This document shows positions 24,021-59,200 of a stretch of 64,000 nt of DNA, in pieces (positions within the stretch are counted from its first letter, which is position 1; the number at the start of each line of letters is the position of its first letter). The translations under genes and the position numbers were made by a program. This stretch comes from Chaenocephalus aceratus (Eukaryota > Chordata > Actinopteri > Perciformes > Channichthyidae): the NCBI GenBank assembly GCA_023974075.1, contig CM043789.1, positions 39,929,092 through 39,993,091 of the forward strand, read 5' to 3'. The notes below the pieces were generated by a model. It searched no databases. It saw only the letters and a list, made by a program, of their open reading frames with translations, and was not told where the DNA came from.

Positions 24021-25080
24021 GTTGTGAGTCTGTGGCAGTGCAGACGGGGTTAAAGGTCAAAGGATTCAACCCGGAGCTTTTCTCAGCATTTCTCTTGCTT
24101 CAAAAATTAGAGCAACATCCACCTACTGGGTGTTTTTGGACTCGCAGCATTGATCCTTAGCTAAGGGACAAATGGACAATAAGAACACCATTAACATGGA
24201 TTATATTAGTCTTTATTTGAACTGTTATTCATCTCACACATTAGATAATTGCATTTCAAATTGTTATTTATCTGTCTATGTATCATGTCATTATGAAATT
24301 CCTTTGGTCCTTCAATAAATAAAACTAGGATATCATATACACATTTATTCTTTATACAATTTAATACACTTTAAAAGGAAATTATGTTGGTCTAAGTATC
24401 AGCTAGGGGAATTTAAAACCCTTAAATAAGCCTTGCTGTACTTAAAAGAAAAATTGAAAGAGCATTTATGTTTTATAAACTACTGCAATATTTGTTTGCC
24501 TTCAATGACAGGAGTCTTAAATTAATTTAAATTAAAACAACAAAAACGGGGAATTGTCAATATGTTGCAAATGGATCACGTCTTTGCACTTTGCTTTCTC
24601 GCGTACTTCAGGCTGAGAGAGTGGAGATTTAAAAAGGGGGAAAAGGCGGAGGATCACAACCAAAAATAAAAAGTAAAGTGTGATTCACAACAGCTCGACA
24701 CAACACTTTAAAGTTCGGAAAGCGGTTCTACCAACAGGAACCGCGTGGCACCATCCTTCAGTCACAACAGAAGAAGAACTCTCTAACTCGGAGCCAGGAA
24801 AACCCAATATCCATGAAAGGAATACGGAAAAATAGCAAACAGCTTTTAGTGTTTTACACAACAGCCTACACTGTACAGTTAAGGACATAAGATACTGTAT
24901 AAGAGAACTGCTATAGCATACTAAATCATAGACAATCTAGCTGAACAAGTCTGACCCTTCAGATGACCAGACGGAGGTCGGAGTGAGACAGTGTTATTGA
25001 GGGAAAAGTGATCATCAGTCACATTGAGTGAATGGGCGTTTCCAGATCTGCAAAACCGCGTCACAGTGTATGTAGCACCA

Positions 25081-25107
25081 GTGTGTGTGTGTGTGTGTGT
25101 GTGTGTG

Positions 25108-25138
<31 letters not shown>
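25081..25138 (+). repeat. (GT)n microsatellite in RYBP 3' UTR
   Basis: (CA)n in the transcript, one interruption. Confidence 0.96.
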
Positions 25139-25139
<1 letters not shown>

Positions 25140-25243
25140 TGTCATATCATCTTCATAAAAACACTGAAGGAATGATCGATCGTCAGGGCTACACAGCAAA
25201 GCTTGAACATAAAGGAGGAGAATACCAAAGTATACAGGTGCGA

Positions 25244-25601
25244 CAGAGCGGTGCAGGGAGGACGCGTTTACCCGGAAGGAAGCTGCGCGTGGGTTCCCGC
25301 GACTCCAAGGCAACGGGATCTCTCCGTGGGGTTTTGGAAATTAGCTGGACATCAGGTCTGTGGTTGACACACATTTAACTTGTACCATTTAGAATAACGT
25401 TAGCATTTTGCTTCTGGGGATTAGATTTGCACTATCGTTATTCTAAAGTGTACAAGTTCAATGTGTGTCAACCACAGACCTGATTTCCAGCTATTTTCCA
25501 AAATCCTATGGAGAGATCCCATTGGCTCTGAGACGAGGGAACCGGTAGTGGTGAAGTGCTAACTCACTTCCTGGTTATAGGACTCGTCACTGCACCGCTC
25601 T
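25244..25601. mobile_element. palindromic MITE in RYBP 3' UTR
   Basis: The whole element folds back on itself. Inner arms 25312-25402 and 25438-25531 are nearly perfect (ATCAGGTCTGTGGTTGACAC and its complement), outer arms are diverged (AGAGCGGTGCAG...CTGCACCGCTCT). The loop is about 35 nt. Confidence 0.85.
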
Positions 25602-26021
25602 ATAGGGAGTAAGGGTAATAATAATAATAGTTATTGAAATGATGTTGGGGTTATTGTGCCCAGCGGAGATTATCTTCTTTACAAAAACAAAACAAAACAT
25701 GGCCTCACATCCACGTACAAATATAAAACAAAACAAGTGCCTCGATGCTACCGCGAGGGGAGTTTGGGGATGGGAGGGGGGGAAGGGGTTATTCCTTGTA
25801 GCCCGAGTTCGCCCCCAGAAGAGCATTTAGTTTCCCTCTCATCCATCCTCTTAGCATCGGGGCCTGGGGATGGAATGGAGGCAGGGGGCAGCGATGGGGA
25901 AAAAGGGGGAAATCTCTCCATCCATAGTGTCCAGAAATGTGGGAGAAATATGGGGTTTGGTTGGAACAGGGGTGAGGACGGGAGGAGGGGGGAAAAGGGG
26001 GCCGTAGGGGAGGGGGGGCTC

Positions 26022-48457
<22,436 letters not shown>

Positions 48458-48660
48458 GGTGGTGAATATTCCTCGGAAATAAGAAAGAAAAGGGGCCTCC
48501 TTTTAATTGTCAGTGAGTGTAGTGGGTTTCCAGATAGAGCCGCTGCTGAAGCTGTTGGCAGACAGGCTCCACTCAGCGCTGCTCGCGGCACAGCGACTGA
48601 CTGCACTACCCCCACGTGACCGCTGCTCGGCCAATCAGAAGGCGAGTCGGTTTAAAAGTC
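48458..48660 (-). promoter_or_regulatory. rybp: RYBP 5' UTR and core promoter
   Basis: Directly upstream of the ATG. On the sense strand an inverted CCAAT box (ATTGG, 48631-48635) is followed by the E-box CACGTG (48613-48618, in GGTCACGTGGGGG) and a GC-richer stretch with CGCGG and GCGCTG. No good TATA box is seen at the expected distance. This is the usual look of a CpG-type housekeeping promoter. The transcription start is probably in about 48540-48610 (inference). Confidence 0.6.
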
Positions 48661-49272
48661 TGGATGGATGTTTTAGAAACCACTTTTTAATAACTACTGG
48701 AGGAAATTTGACAGACCTCGCTTCAACCCATAGTTGCGGATGACATTGTCTGAATATTGATTATCCTACATTATGATGTGTTCAAATGAAAAGTATAAAG
48801 AAACATTGCTTCACACAAGACACTAGAATGTTAAAAGGAATGAATACACAAATCATTGATGGTAAGGAAAAAAAGCGAAACTTAAGTTTTGTCAAAACAA
48901 CTTATAGCTCATTAAATAAAAACATATTTAAAAAATCATGTGCTTTTAGTGCAAAAATGAGAAGGCGAGTCTGTTTCAAAGTCTGGATGGATGTTTTATA
49001 AGCAATTTTTAAATAACTACCAGAGGACATTTGACAGACCTCGCATTGAGGATGACATTGTTGGAATATTGATTATCCTTCGTTATTATGTCTGTAATAA
49101 AATGAAATGTGCACAGAAAGACAATCATATGCTTAAACAGACTCTGGAAGATTGAAAGGAATCAAATCATTACAAGTAAAAGAAAGAAAAAAACATGACT
49201 ACAGTGTTGTCAAAACAACTTATAGCTCATTAAATAAAAAAATATTTTTAAAATCCTGCTTTTAGTGCAAAA
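48638..49272 (+). repeat. 323-bp tandem duplication next to the RYBP promoter
   Basis: GAAGGCGAGTCGGTTTAAAA at 48638 and GAAGGCGAGTCTGTTTCAAA at 48961 start two copies, both ending CTTTTAGTGCAAAAA. They share GTCTGGATGGATGTTTTA and CAACTTATAGCTCATTAAAT. Confidence 0.9.
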
Positions 49273-49274
49273 AG

Positions 49275-52200
49275 CTTTTTCAACAGGTGGATTATATGTT
49301 TTTATTTGTTAGTCTATGTAATAAACATTACAGATCTTCTGATTACCACAGTCAGATATCAGTAATGTGATTAATGATAATACTATTAAGTAATACATAT
49401 GTAATGCAAACGAGTGTCACAGCCAGACTGAACCATGTGCACTTAATGGCACACATGCTGTCCAGGTGATTTGGAGTTTGAGGTTCACCGACACTGCAAA
49501 TCGTTGGACTCTGGTAGCAAGGAAAGTATATGAAAGGAAACGCTGTGAACATGCAAACTCTACACAAAACACCAAGGCTCTGATACGATCACATTTACAT
49601 TTCCGTCTTTGTACAATCTGTAAAAAATGTCATTTACATTCAATTTAATATACCCATAGTGTCTATTATGTGTTGCTATAACTGCTTGAATCACTGCTCT
49701 TATTTATTTCTTCCAATGTTGTGAGAGTATGATGACAATCAAGACATTCTGTTTCTGACATTGTCCTTTAATTGTGAAGTAATGCTGCAGATAAATTATT
49801 TCTTAATCTCCACACAAGAAAGGTTTTCACACAATTAATGCACAGACGACAACAAAAGCTATACAGTTGTCAGAGAAGTCATTCCTTTGCATTCAGGATT
49901 AGGCATATCCGTACAGAATATCTGTAGTCTTGTATTGTGAAGTATCAAAATAAAATGTTCTTAAGAGCTTTCTGGAACATCAGGTTTAATGGGGGCGATA
50001 CAGCCACATTGTTTATTTAAACGTCTTGTCTCTTGATTGATTTAAGACTCTAATCCAACACAGAAGGCCTTCATTCATCCAAAAATTGGCAAGGCGAACT
50101 TTCATTTTACGCTCCTGGCTCTGACAGGCTGCGTCATGGAATGTGTTGGAGCGCACACATCTCGCTCCTCCGCTCTGCCGAGGACAAGCCTCGCTATGGG
50201 GGAGACCATGTAGGCTCATTAGCCGCTCTCCACGGCTCCAGGTCCTATTGTGAATCCTTCGCCTTTTCAGATCAGAGCGAATATCCCTGCCTCCACATAA
50301 ATCTGCCCCTCCGCCCAGTGATTACCTCTGCTTAGCATATAGCATACTGCTCTAATTGAGCTTCATCACGGTGGCCTACTGATAACTACAATTCAGTCAA
50401 AACAACATTAAGCCCTGCCTCGCTGATTCCGTAATGAGTTCCTGGGAAAATTGTGCTTTTGTGTTGTTGTTGTTGTTGTTCCATGTTACACGGTTGCATG
50501 CCGTGTTCATTTGTATGCACAGGTAACTCTAGCATTTTCATTCCCTAGACCAGAATATGTGTGCAGACTGGAATCCTTGCTGCAACGGGGATGTTGAGCA
50601 TTTTAAAGCAGGCATTAACAAACATTTACAGAGAACAGCTGGCCTCAAGGCGAGAACAGTGCACTTGAGAAGCCGATTTTTCGCTCTCTCATCAACTACA
50701 CCCTTGAGCAAGGCGCTTACATTACTCGCAGACGATTTCACGAGACAAACAGTCTGCCCTAATTCATTATTTATGAGAGGTGAGTAGCCGAGTTTGAGCA
50801 GCATGACGGGAGGTGGTGAAACAAATCAGAGGTGTGATACAATAAAAGAATATGTTTGTGTGTGATACAAAGGAGGATGACAGTTGTTCTGATTATGTTT
50901 GTGCACAATTTCCATTCCAGAAAACTCCCAGAAAGTGGGAGTCACTGTCAGATTGTTGCTTTACCAACAGTACAAAACTGTTCAGACGGAATATGACTGC
51001 ATCCATTGTGTCGAACAGCACTTTGTTTGAAGCACAATGCAGCCTTGAATACCAATAACTCCAGAGAGCCGCGGTGTGTCTGACAGCACAAGATTGAGGT
51101 TGTACTGCTTCGAGGCATGAATGTGTAAAACCTGAGTGGTGTGTCTGGAGAACTCACAGGTTCCATCTCAACAGCAGCCAATCAAACATCATCATGTGTC
51201 ACGATTAAGGCTTTATTGGCATATTTGTAATTAAGGAACAAAGACATTGTTCGGTGCTAATGCGAGAAGCAGTGTGTAGAAAAGCGGGATGTGTGTGTCT
51301 GACCGCTCAAAACCTAGAGTGAAAAGACAAACATCATATCGGGGGATGGGGGTTCATCCATATTGATGGGAGTAGTTGAGTTAGAAATGAATTGTTGGAT
51401 TGTCAAAGTAAGTACCAGAAGTCTTTGGGCACAGGCTAAACTAATCTGACATGGGGAAGGAGGGGCTTCTGTTCTGAAGTATTCGACCATCCAAGTGGTA
51501 GTTCTGATTAAGCTGACTGGCTTTCAGTACAGATGACACAGCGAAAAGCTATAAGTCCATTTCAAACCAATTACACGAAGCTTCAAACTGATGCCTGTCA
51601 CTTATTACTGAAGTGAGGGGCGTGACGCGATACAACATCACAGAGAACTGGTCTCAACTGCTTCGAGGCGTCCCAATGACGAAGGGAAGTATCGACCGAT
51701 CGTGAGTTTTGGTTTTAAGAAACAAGAGTTTACATATTTGTAGGTGGTGCACTCGAAAGGCGATTTAACCGATTGGGTTCAAATGTAAAAGCGTTCAAAC
51801 CGTTCATCTTTACCAAATCTGATGTGGTACACAAAGGGTGGGAGGGACTTTCCAAAGCAGTTCCACCATCCGGTAAGCATTTTGGGTGAAGCACATTACC
51901 ACATTCACCATGCCCAAAGTATTTTATAATTAGAGACTTTTTTAAATGTTGGCATTGGACATATTTGTGGCCAGTAAGCCTGGGTTATGCTAAATGCGTG
52001 ATATAGTGGTATAGTCTGTGAACCATGGTGTAATGGATGGGGCTTTGGGTGCTACATGTGGATCAGACTTCAACAGATCTGGATTATCATGCCAATCAAA
52101 GCCTTTGTTTTCGAAATACTGAAACCAAAAGGACACGTGTAAAATGTCAGAAATGAAAGGCAAGCGAGGTTTTTTGAAATATAATTAGAGAAATGGAGAC

Positions 52201-53130
52201 ACATTCATTAAATCCTTATCTTTTTTGTTGAGCGATCACAGTACATGAGGAATTAAACTGCTCACAGACTCAAAGCTTAAGCACTAAAAGACAAGCAATA
52301 GGAATATGTGCAATCAAACGAGAAGTATTCATCTTTTCAACATCTTAACACAAGTCCTCTTGCCTTGAGTACTTGAGTTTGTCACGACGAACGTCCAACA
52401 TTCGACCTGAAACATAAATCTACTCTACAAGAGCCCACGGTGTAATTTCAATACGCCGCTGAATCATTTCTGTGGGCACAAACAAAAAGATGCCACGTAT
52501 CAGCCTGGTGACCACAACCGCTCAAGGAAGGAGGGAAGAAATCAGCCTCTCCGAATCTCTGTTTGGGGCCATTTCCCTCTGTTTACTTGTTCCTCGAAAA
52601 ACATTGAGAGACCGAGGAGTTGAGCTAAGATGGAGAGAGCGGGGCAGTAGTGGGAGGAATGGCTGCTAAGGAAATCAGCGGGACAGTAGATTGAGGACAA
52701 TCTCTTTCTCTCTCTCTCTTTGGCACTGATCCATTTGCACAGAGGGGAAAAGTGACTTATGATTAATCATCTCTCGCAGGATCCCCCAATAACATTCCCC
52801 GATCGATATGCCTCGGGTGCCAAGAGAGAAATCGCAGCGAGTACGACTTTAGATGAGTCTCTCTTTTCTCTTTTTTTGCCCAGAAAAGTCTCACAAAGGG
52901 TTTTTCCTTCTTATGCCTTCTAATCAAACGATTTATTTTCTCCTCAACGTAATGGCACATTGTCAAAGCTTTGTCTTGGAAACACCACGAGTTCATTGCG
53001 TATGTCTTGGCTTCACTATCTTACCACGATAACACCTACTTGACCTTTCACCTGCAGAGGATGCCCATGTGAGTCTGTCTCTGTCTCGGTCTGTATCTCA
53101 CTTTATCAAAACTCATGGAGAACTTTTGCC
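49275..53130. other. gene-free flank upstream of RYBP
   Basis: No gene or large repeat recognised, only a (TTG)n run at about 50462-50480. 50038-50460 has the even, non-repetitive look of conserved non-coding DNA; this is an impression only. Confidence 0.35.
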
Positions 53131-53133
53131 TCT

Positions 53134-53244
<111 letters not shown>

Positions 53245-53582
53245 ATTTATTGCCATTACTGAGACCTGCTGTCTGGTTTCAATGAGCCCTCCTGCAATGT
53301 TAAGCTGTACTCTTCTACCGGGCACATAACAGCCCTCCAACTGCTCTCTTTGTACTCTTGACAGCAATGTTTGCTTTCCAGCTAAAGCTCTTATGGATTG
53401 CCAATTTAACAGGAAGTACAGAAGAGGAACCTCTTGAGCAACTCATGGTTAAATGCAGTGAACACACACAGTAAGGGGGAGACACTGTGGGTTCATATGG
53501 TAACATGTTTAACTAATAGACATCACTATGAAACTTCTTCAGTCAATTACTCACACAAATCAAATACCAATTTGAGTAAGAA

Positions 53583-53840
53583 GTTTTAAGAAACGGGGTT
53601 TGAACCTGTGACCCCCTGATATGAACACCGACGCACATCCCAGTGCGCCACACGCCTTCGTGGCTCAGTTTGTAGGCACTTGGCTTTGGGAGCAAAAGGT
53701 TGGCGGTTCAAGTTCTGATTGGACCAAATACACAGGGGGTGGACTGGTATATGAAGAGATGCCAGTTTGCCCACTGGCGTGCCAAGGTGTCCTTGAGCAA
53801 GGCATCAAACTGCCAACTGTCAATGGTGGCATTGGACGTT
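53583..53840. mobile_element. two SINE heads, head to head
   Basis: On minus, 53656-53585: GGCGTGTGGCGCACTGGGAT with box B GGTTCAAACCC. On +, from 53655: GCCTTCGTGGCTCAGTTTGT with box B GGTTCAAGTTC, then body CCAAGGTGTCCTTGAGCAAG. Confidence 0.65.
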
Positions 53841-53989
53841 TGTGTATTTCTTGGGAAGACAAATGTGAATATTGGTTAAATCCAATTTCAACAATCAGGT
53901 TTATTTTTAGATTCAATGCGAGTTTTGGGATAGGGGAGTAATTGATATCCCTTTGTATCGCTCTATTGTTTAGCCTTTATTTAACCATC

Positions 53990-55185
53990 TCTTCTTCAAG
54001 GGTGACCTGCAGCACATTAGTTACACATGTAACATAAAAACAACAGAACAACAATAAGGATGACATACAACATAATGTACAGTTTACAAACTCTATTCAC
54101 AGTGACAGGTACCATGAGTATCAAACGGCATGTCACCCAGCCGAGTTTCAAAGTGATGCAGGGGAACCAAAGTGCTCAGTTTTAAACAGGTTTGCAGACT
54201 GTTCCAAGTTAGTGGAGCTGCACGACTAAAAGCTTTCTTCCCTAAGACAGTCCTAGCACTTGGCACAGTTAATAAAACAGCATCATGAGATCTCAGGCAA
54301 TACGTACTTTCAATTCGTCGAGAGATCAGAGAGCAGATATAAAAAGGTAGTTTACCCAACATGGCTTTATAGATGAACATGTACCAGTGACTGAGCCTCC
54401 GTACAGTTAGTGAAGGCAGACCTGCCCTGCATACAGGGTGCAGTGATGGGTTAATGCTTTACAGTTGGTAACACATCTCAGAGCGCTGTGATACGCAGCA
54501 TCGAAATTTTCCAGGCAATAGGCCGGTGCACTCATATCCGGACTGTTGAGTCTATTGAACGTTTTAAATCCCAGCTAAAAACTCACCTCTTTGCACTGGC
54601 TTTTAATACTAGTTGAGCATTACATTTTTATATTTGTATGTGTTTTTTTATTTTTTTATTTTTTTATATGTTTCTAGTTATTGTGCTTTTTATTATGTTT
54701 TTAATTATTGTTTTTATTATCGTACTCCCATTGGGCTATTCACTATTGTAGTTACTGCCTGCCCTGTACAGCACTTTGGTCAGCCGAAGGTTGTTTTAAA
54801 TGTGCTATATAAATAAATAAAGATTGAGATTGAAGATTGAGATATAGACCAGATCACCATATTCCAGCACAGGTCAAAGGTCACAGAGCCTTTTCCTGGC
54901 TTCAAATGAGAAACAGGACTTGTTCCTGTAGAAGAACCCTAGCCTCACCCTCAGCTTTTTAAGCAGATTAGTGACCTGAAGTCTAAAAGTGAGACAATCA
55001 TCAAGCCAGATACCAAGGTATTTGTAACAGGTAACCACTTCAAGTTTTGTTCCTTGCGTAGTTACAATATCTAAAACAGGCTCTGGTGTCTTTTTAGCTT
55101 TAGAAAAGAGCATTACCTTGGTTTGATCCACATTTAAAAGAAGCTTTAGTTCAGAGAGTCTGAATAATGTTAAAAACAGCCTGTA
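53990..55185 (-). mobile_element. LINE ORF2 3' part, interrupted
   Basis: Reads TKVMLFSKAKK, CYKYLGIWLDDCLTFR and RVRLGFFYRNKSCFS (55131-54874), then, after an insertion, ALRCVTNCKALTHHCTLYA and FIYKAMLGKLPFYICSL (to about 54095). This is the post-RT C-terminal region of a fish non-LTR element, frameshifted. Confidence 0.7.
54520..54850 (+). mobile_element. second LINE 3' tail nested in the first
   Basis: GTTTTAAATCCCAGCTAAAA, CTGTACAGCACTTTGGTCAG and GTGCTATATAAATAAATAAA with a GATTGAGATTGAAGATTGAG tail, opposite orientation, splitting the minus-strand LINE. Confidence 0.65.
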
Positions 55186-55638
55186 ATTAAACTGGTGGAT
55201 GGATCGTCGGTTGGTTGGATGGGTTTTGCAATAACTCTACAGGTGAATAGTGTAAACCTAATAGATACCTCCATGAAACCCACCCAGGTGATTAATTACA
55301 TGAAGACAACCAGTTTTTATATTACGGGTAAAAGAACATTTTAATAAATATGCAAATTAGGCATATCTGATGCTATTTTTTATATAATTAAGAGAAATAC
55401 AGAAGACAGTCAATCAAACTAATGTAACTAAATGTGTGTTCGAGATGTTTTCTGTCTTTCCTATTCTGAAAAAAGTAATCTTATTGAAGCAAATTAGCCC
55501 AAACGTTTACATTCTCTCTGTAGTCAGACTCCCGCTCCAAAACCAACATTTTAATGGATGATGATAAATTATTTAAAATGAGCTGATGATAGATTTGCTT
55601 TCAGTCCTTTAGTTGGACTCTCTCTCTCTGTCAACTAT

Positions 55639-55640
<2 letters not shown>

Positions 55641-55684
<44 letters not shown>

Positions 55685-55702
55685 ACACACACACACCCAC
55701 AC
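55641..55702 (+). repeat. (CA)n microsatellite
   Basis: CA with GC and CC interruptions. Confidence 0.95.
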
Positions 55703-56006
55703 CCATCTTCATTCTCATATCCGCATGGGCGTGATGAATGGCTGCAGTCTGTGCCCGCTCCTGTGTGTCTGTGCATGTTAGTGTTAGTTCATGTGTGCTC
55801 ATTGTCCAGCGGTCAGGCCCTGGCGGAGCTGTGTGGGATGTGGGGAAGGGTCCATGGGGAGATTGGCGGAGAGGGGGGAGGGCGGTTGAGGACACTGTTT
55901 CCTTCGGCGGTGGAATGTCTTCATGCGTGTTCCTGTTTGGAGAGGCTGCTCACGGCTCCCATGAAGTTGGCAGGAAACCACACACTGCTTACACTGGGGC
56001 CGATAA

Positions 56007-56112
56007 GGAGGAGGAGGAGGAGGAGGAGGAGGAGGAGGAGGAGGAGGAGGAGGAGGAGGAGGAGGAGGAGGAGAAGGAGGAGGAGGAGGAGGAGGAGAAG
56101 GAGGAGGAGAAG
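56007..56112 (+). repeat. (GGA)n microsatellite
   Basis: About 105 bp with three AAG interruptions; reading frames through it are artefacts. Confidence 0.97.
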
Positions 56113-56207
56113 TGCGGTTGTGGTGGGAAGGGAGGGAGGAAAGGGTGCTTTAGTAAACCTTCAGGAAGGTAGATTATCCCACGAAATGCTGGCAGAGCTT
56201 CAGCTTT

Positions 56208-56208
<1 letters not shown>

Positions 56209-56265
<57 letters not shown>
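56209..56265 (+). repeat. (GT)n microsatellite
   Basis: About 55 bp. Confidence 0.97.
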
Positions 56266-56266
<1 letters not shown>

Positions 56267-56269
56267 CAG

Positions 56270-59200
56270 CAGCTCCTTCAGCTCAGCGGTGGAGAGTTTC
56301 AATGAAGGCTCCACAAAGGGCTGCAGAACAAAAGGCCTGCGAGCTGAGAATGTGCGGCGTGGAGGCACGGCCCAATCTCACGCTTTGTTAACTCTCAAAC
56401 ATAACACTGAATAAAGACGGAGACAATCACGCCTCACTTGTCGAATACCTGCCCGTTGTTTACAAACGTGACAGTTTCACACCTCATCTGTTGGATTCAT
56501 TCGGAAACCCGCTGTTGCTTCAGGATGACTGGGCGCCACCATTTCTTGAAGATGCGTTTTAGGCCATTCTGTTTTTTCTCTGAATTCTGTCCTTGGAAAT
56601 AAAACACACAGAAATATGTTGTTGTCATGTGAACACGTATATACATTGGTACCAAGCATAGAAAACATAACTTTTCTCCAATTTTCTCTCCAATCCAATT
56701 GCTAGAAGGATTATCGGTCAGTAAGGAATTGTGTCGAGCCGATTCTATTTCACGGCAAGTATTATTAATGTGTTTGAAAAAAGATCCCACACATATGCCA
56801 TGGTCAGATTTAAGACTCAAATATAATTACATGGCTTCTGGACTCATTATGGCGCTATACTTTATCACACTTTATTAGAGTGAACCAAATGAGATAATGA
56901 ACCTAATCTTCATAATAGTCATGCATAAAGCGCGACAAATGAGATTGGATGGAAAGGTCGCCACGGGTCGCCAGTTTCTACTCCCTTAGCGCTGCCGTTA
57001 AGAAAGTGGATGGACCCAGGAAACCGGCACGCGATTGAGTCCAGTGTTGGATCATGCTTCTCCGAGCGTACGATGCCTTTTACCGCAACAATACAATCCC
57101 ATGGGTTTCGCCCTGCATGTCCAAACCACAGTCCGTAGTAATTCCCACAAGTGCACACACACAATCCCGTGGATTATAAATCACAGGCACTTGGGAAAGG
57201 TTTCAGCTGAGTACGGCTCATGTTTATGGTTTTCTATGACTGGATCCAGCTGTTTGGAGCCGCACAATGCCCCGAGAGGCGCAGTCAATTTGGCAGATTA
57301 GTGTATTGACAGATGGTGTGGCATGCATCCCGCAATCAATATGTTTGATTTGAATCCCTTCAAATGTTGACTCAAGAATCTGGACGTCTCACTCAAGGAT
57401 ACACACGGAAAAAAACTGAACTGTCGACTTTAATTAAATGTCAACAGATTTCACATAACTGTATTTGGTTAGTTGAAAGCAATAATATTAAGATGAACTT
57501 TTTATTAAGACTTAATAGTATTGCTTTGACGAATCTAAAACATGTGAACTCTGTTGACAAAGCACATTTAACTTAAAGTCAAGGTTAGTGGATTATATAG
57601 TATCACCGCCTTCCCTATTACACCATCCCCTCCTTAGTGTTCCCTCTACCCGCTGGGGATGACTTTTTTTGGCCATCCGCGCAAAAGCAACACTCAGAAA
57701 GTGCGTTGGGATATGCTCCCCCTCCTCGAGTAGGACAGCCAAATCGAGCAATCAGACAAGACATCCATCACTATCCTATGGGGCGGAGTAAATGACCTTG
57801 ATGTAGTCTTCACACTCAATTTCAGATACCCTTGGGCTCCATTATGAGGAGATTTAAGCAGTGCGAGAGCGGACCGGCCTTCACATTTGATTCTTACGTT
57901 GCTGGATGTGAAGTGTGTGATGCAGCGCGGAGAAGCAGGGGAGGTACAGAGAGAGAGAGAGAGAGGGGGGGGTCGGATGGAGAAGGTGAGTCAGCAGGTG
58001 ATGAAAGCACGGCGGGAAATCAAGATGGAGTAAGAGGGCTCCGGGAGATGAGAGGAGGAGATGGTTGGATATAGCTGGAAGAGCGAGCACGGAGAAGGTG
58101 GCTGTGGACGGGAGAGGATCAATTGCTTTTCAAGGACGTTGTCAACCCCGTAAACGCGCTGAAAAACCAACAGTAGCCTACTCCAAGTAGAGTACACGCA
58201 TTATAAGGGTCATTTTCACACAAAAACATCTCAAGAGTTATCCACCCCAGCGGCAGCACGAGTGAATTCAAGCACCTGTGAAAGTGAAAGCTGGAAGGTC
58301 TTTTTCTACTATAGCTAACGGAAGAAGAAAGCCAGCCTCCCCCTCCTTTTTCAAGTTGCCGCTGGCAGGTGGGAGAAAAAAAAGTGCGTATAAAATGAGT
58401 ACTCCTCACCAGTGAGTACATGTTTGCATTCCTGCCACACACACGGGAGTAGGTGCCAGCCATCAGAGAAACAACAAAGCGAGATTTGATGTAAAGTGAT
58501 TCAGACAATGGCTTCCTTCTATTTTCACTTTTTGCCTATGATTGATCTTTCTTTTTCCTTCTCAGTCGGCCGCTTTTAGCGCAGCAGCCACACACGCCGC
58601 TCCCACGGGAGTTCTTTTGAACAACACCACCTGCAGGTTTGAGTGGCATCATTAACAAAGGTCAGATGTGCTCACTGTGAAATTATACACACGTGCATTT
58701 CTCATTGACTTGTTAATACACCTGATTTCCTCGACAGCTTGCCCTTTGCTGTCTTTCGGGGGCAGAGTCGGTCGCGAGTGAACCACGTGGGCGACGAGCG
58801 TTTGATTTAATGAAGAGCCGGCTGACACTTTACACTTGAGTTGAACGAGCACGTAAATAAAATTATCATTGCTAATTAACCACGCGGCAAAACAAATCAA
58901 TATGGGAAATTCAGTGTTTAGTAGATAGTGGCTCGTCGTCATCTGTGTATTTGAGCTACATTTAAAACGATAATTAGTGTCAACATCATTTTTTTTGATG
59001 TATTTTTGCTTAGTCAAGGTTTTTGTTCATATAGTGATACAAATGGGTCCAGTTCTTAAATGTGGGGATTCTCATCTAATCAACTTTCTCGTAAGACATT
59101 TGAGGATTGATTTGGGCATCTAGTTTTCCTGTAAACACTCGCCTTAATTAACTAGTTTATTTTTGTAATAAAGACAATTGGCAATAACATAAGTGAACAT

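Larger units (their letters stand above)
22370..26021 (-). other. rybp: probable RYBP 3' UTR
   Basis: About 3.6 kb follows the stop codon with no recognisable gene. Vertebrate RYBP transcripts have long 3' UTRs. A good distal polyadenylation signal on the sense strand is AATAAA at 22395-22390, followed by a GT-rich stretch; a proximal alternative is AATAAA at 24217-24212. The interval holds a (CA)n run (25081-25138 on +), a palindromic MITE (25244-25601) and a longer foldback element (23349-24020). The end is inferred, not shown. Confidence 0.5.

Noticed and set aside
51990..52065. possible tRNA-like sequence (GATATAGTGGTATAG)
   Set aside because: No convincing B box or cloverleaf arms could be drawn.
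55613..56266. 217-residue frame with poly-His, poly-Arg and poly-Val segments
   Set aside because: It is only three microsatellites, (CA)n, (GGA)n and (GT)n, joined in one frame.
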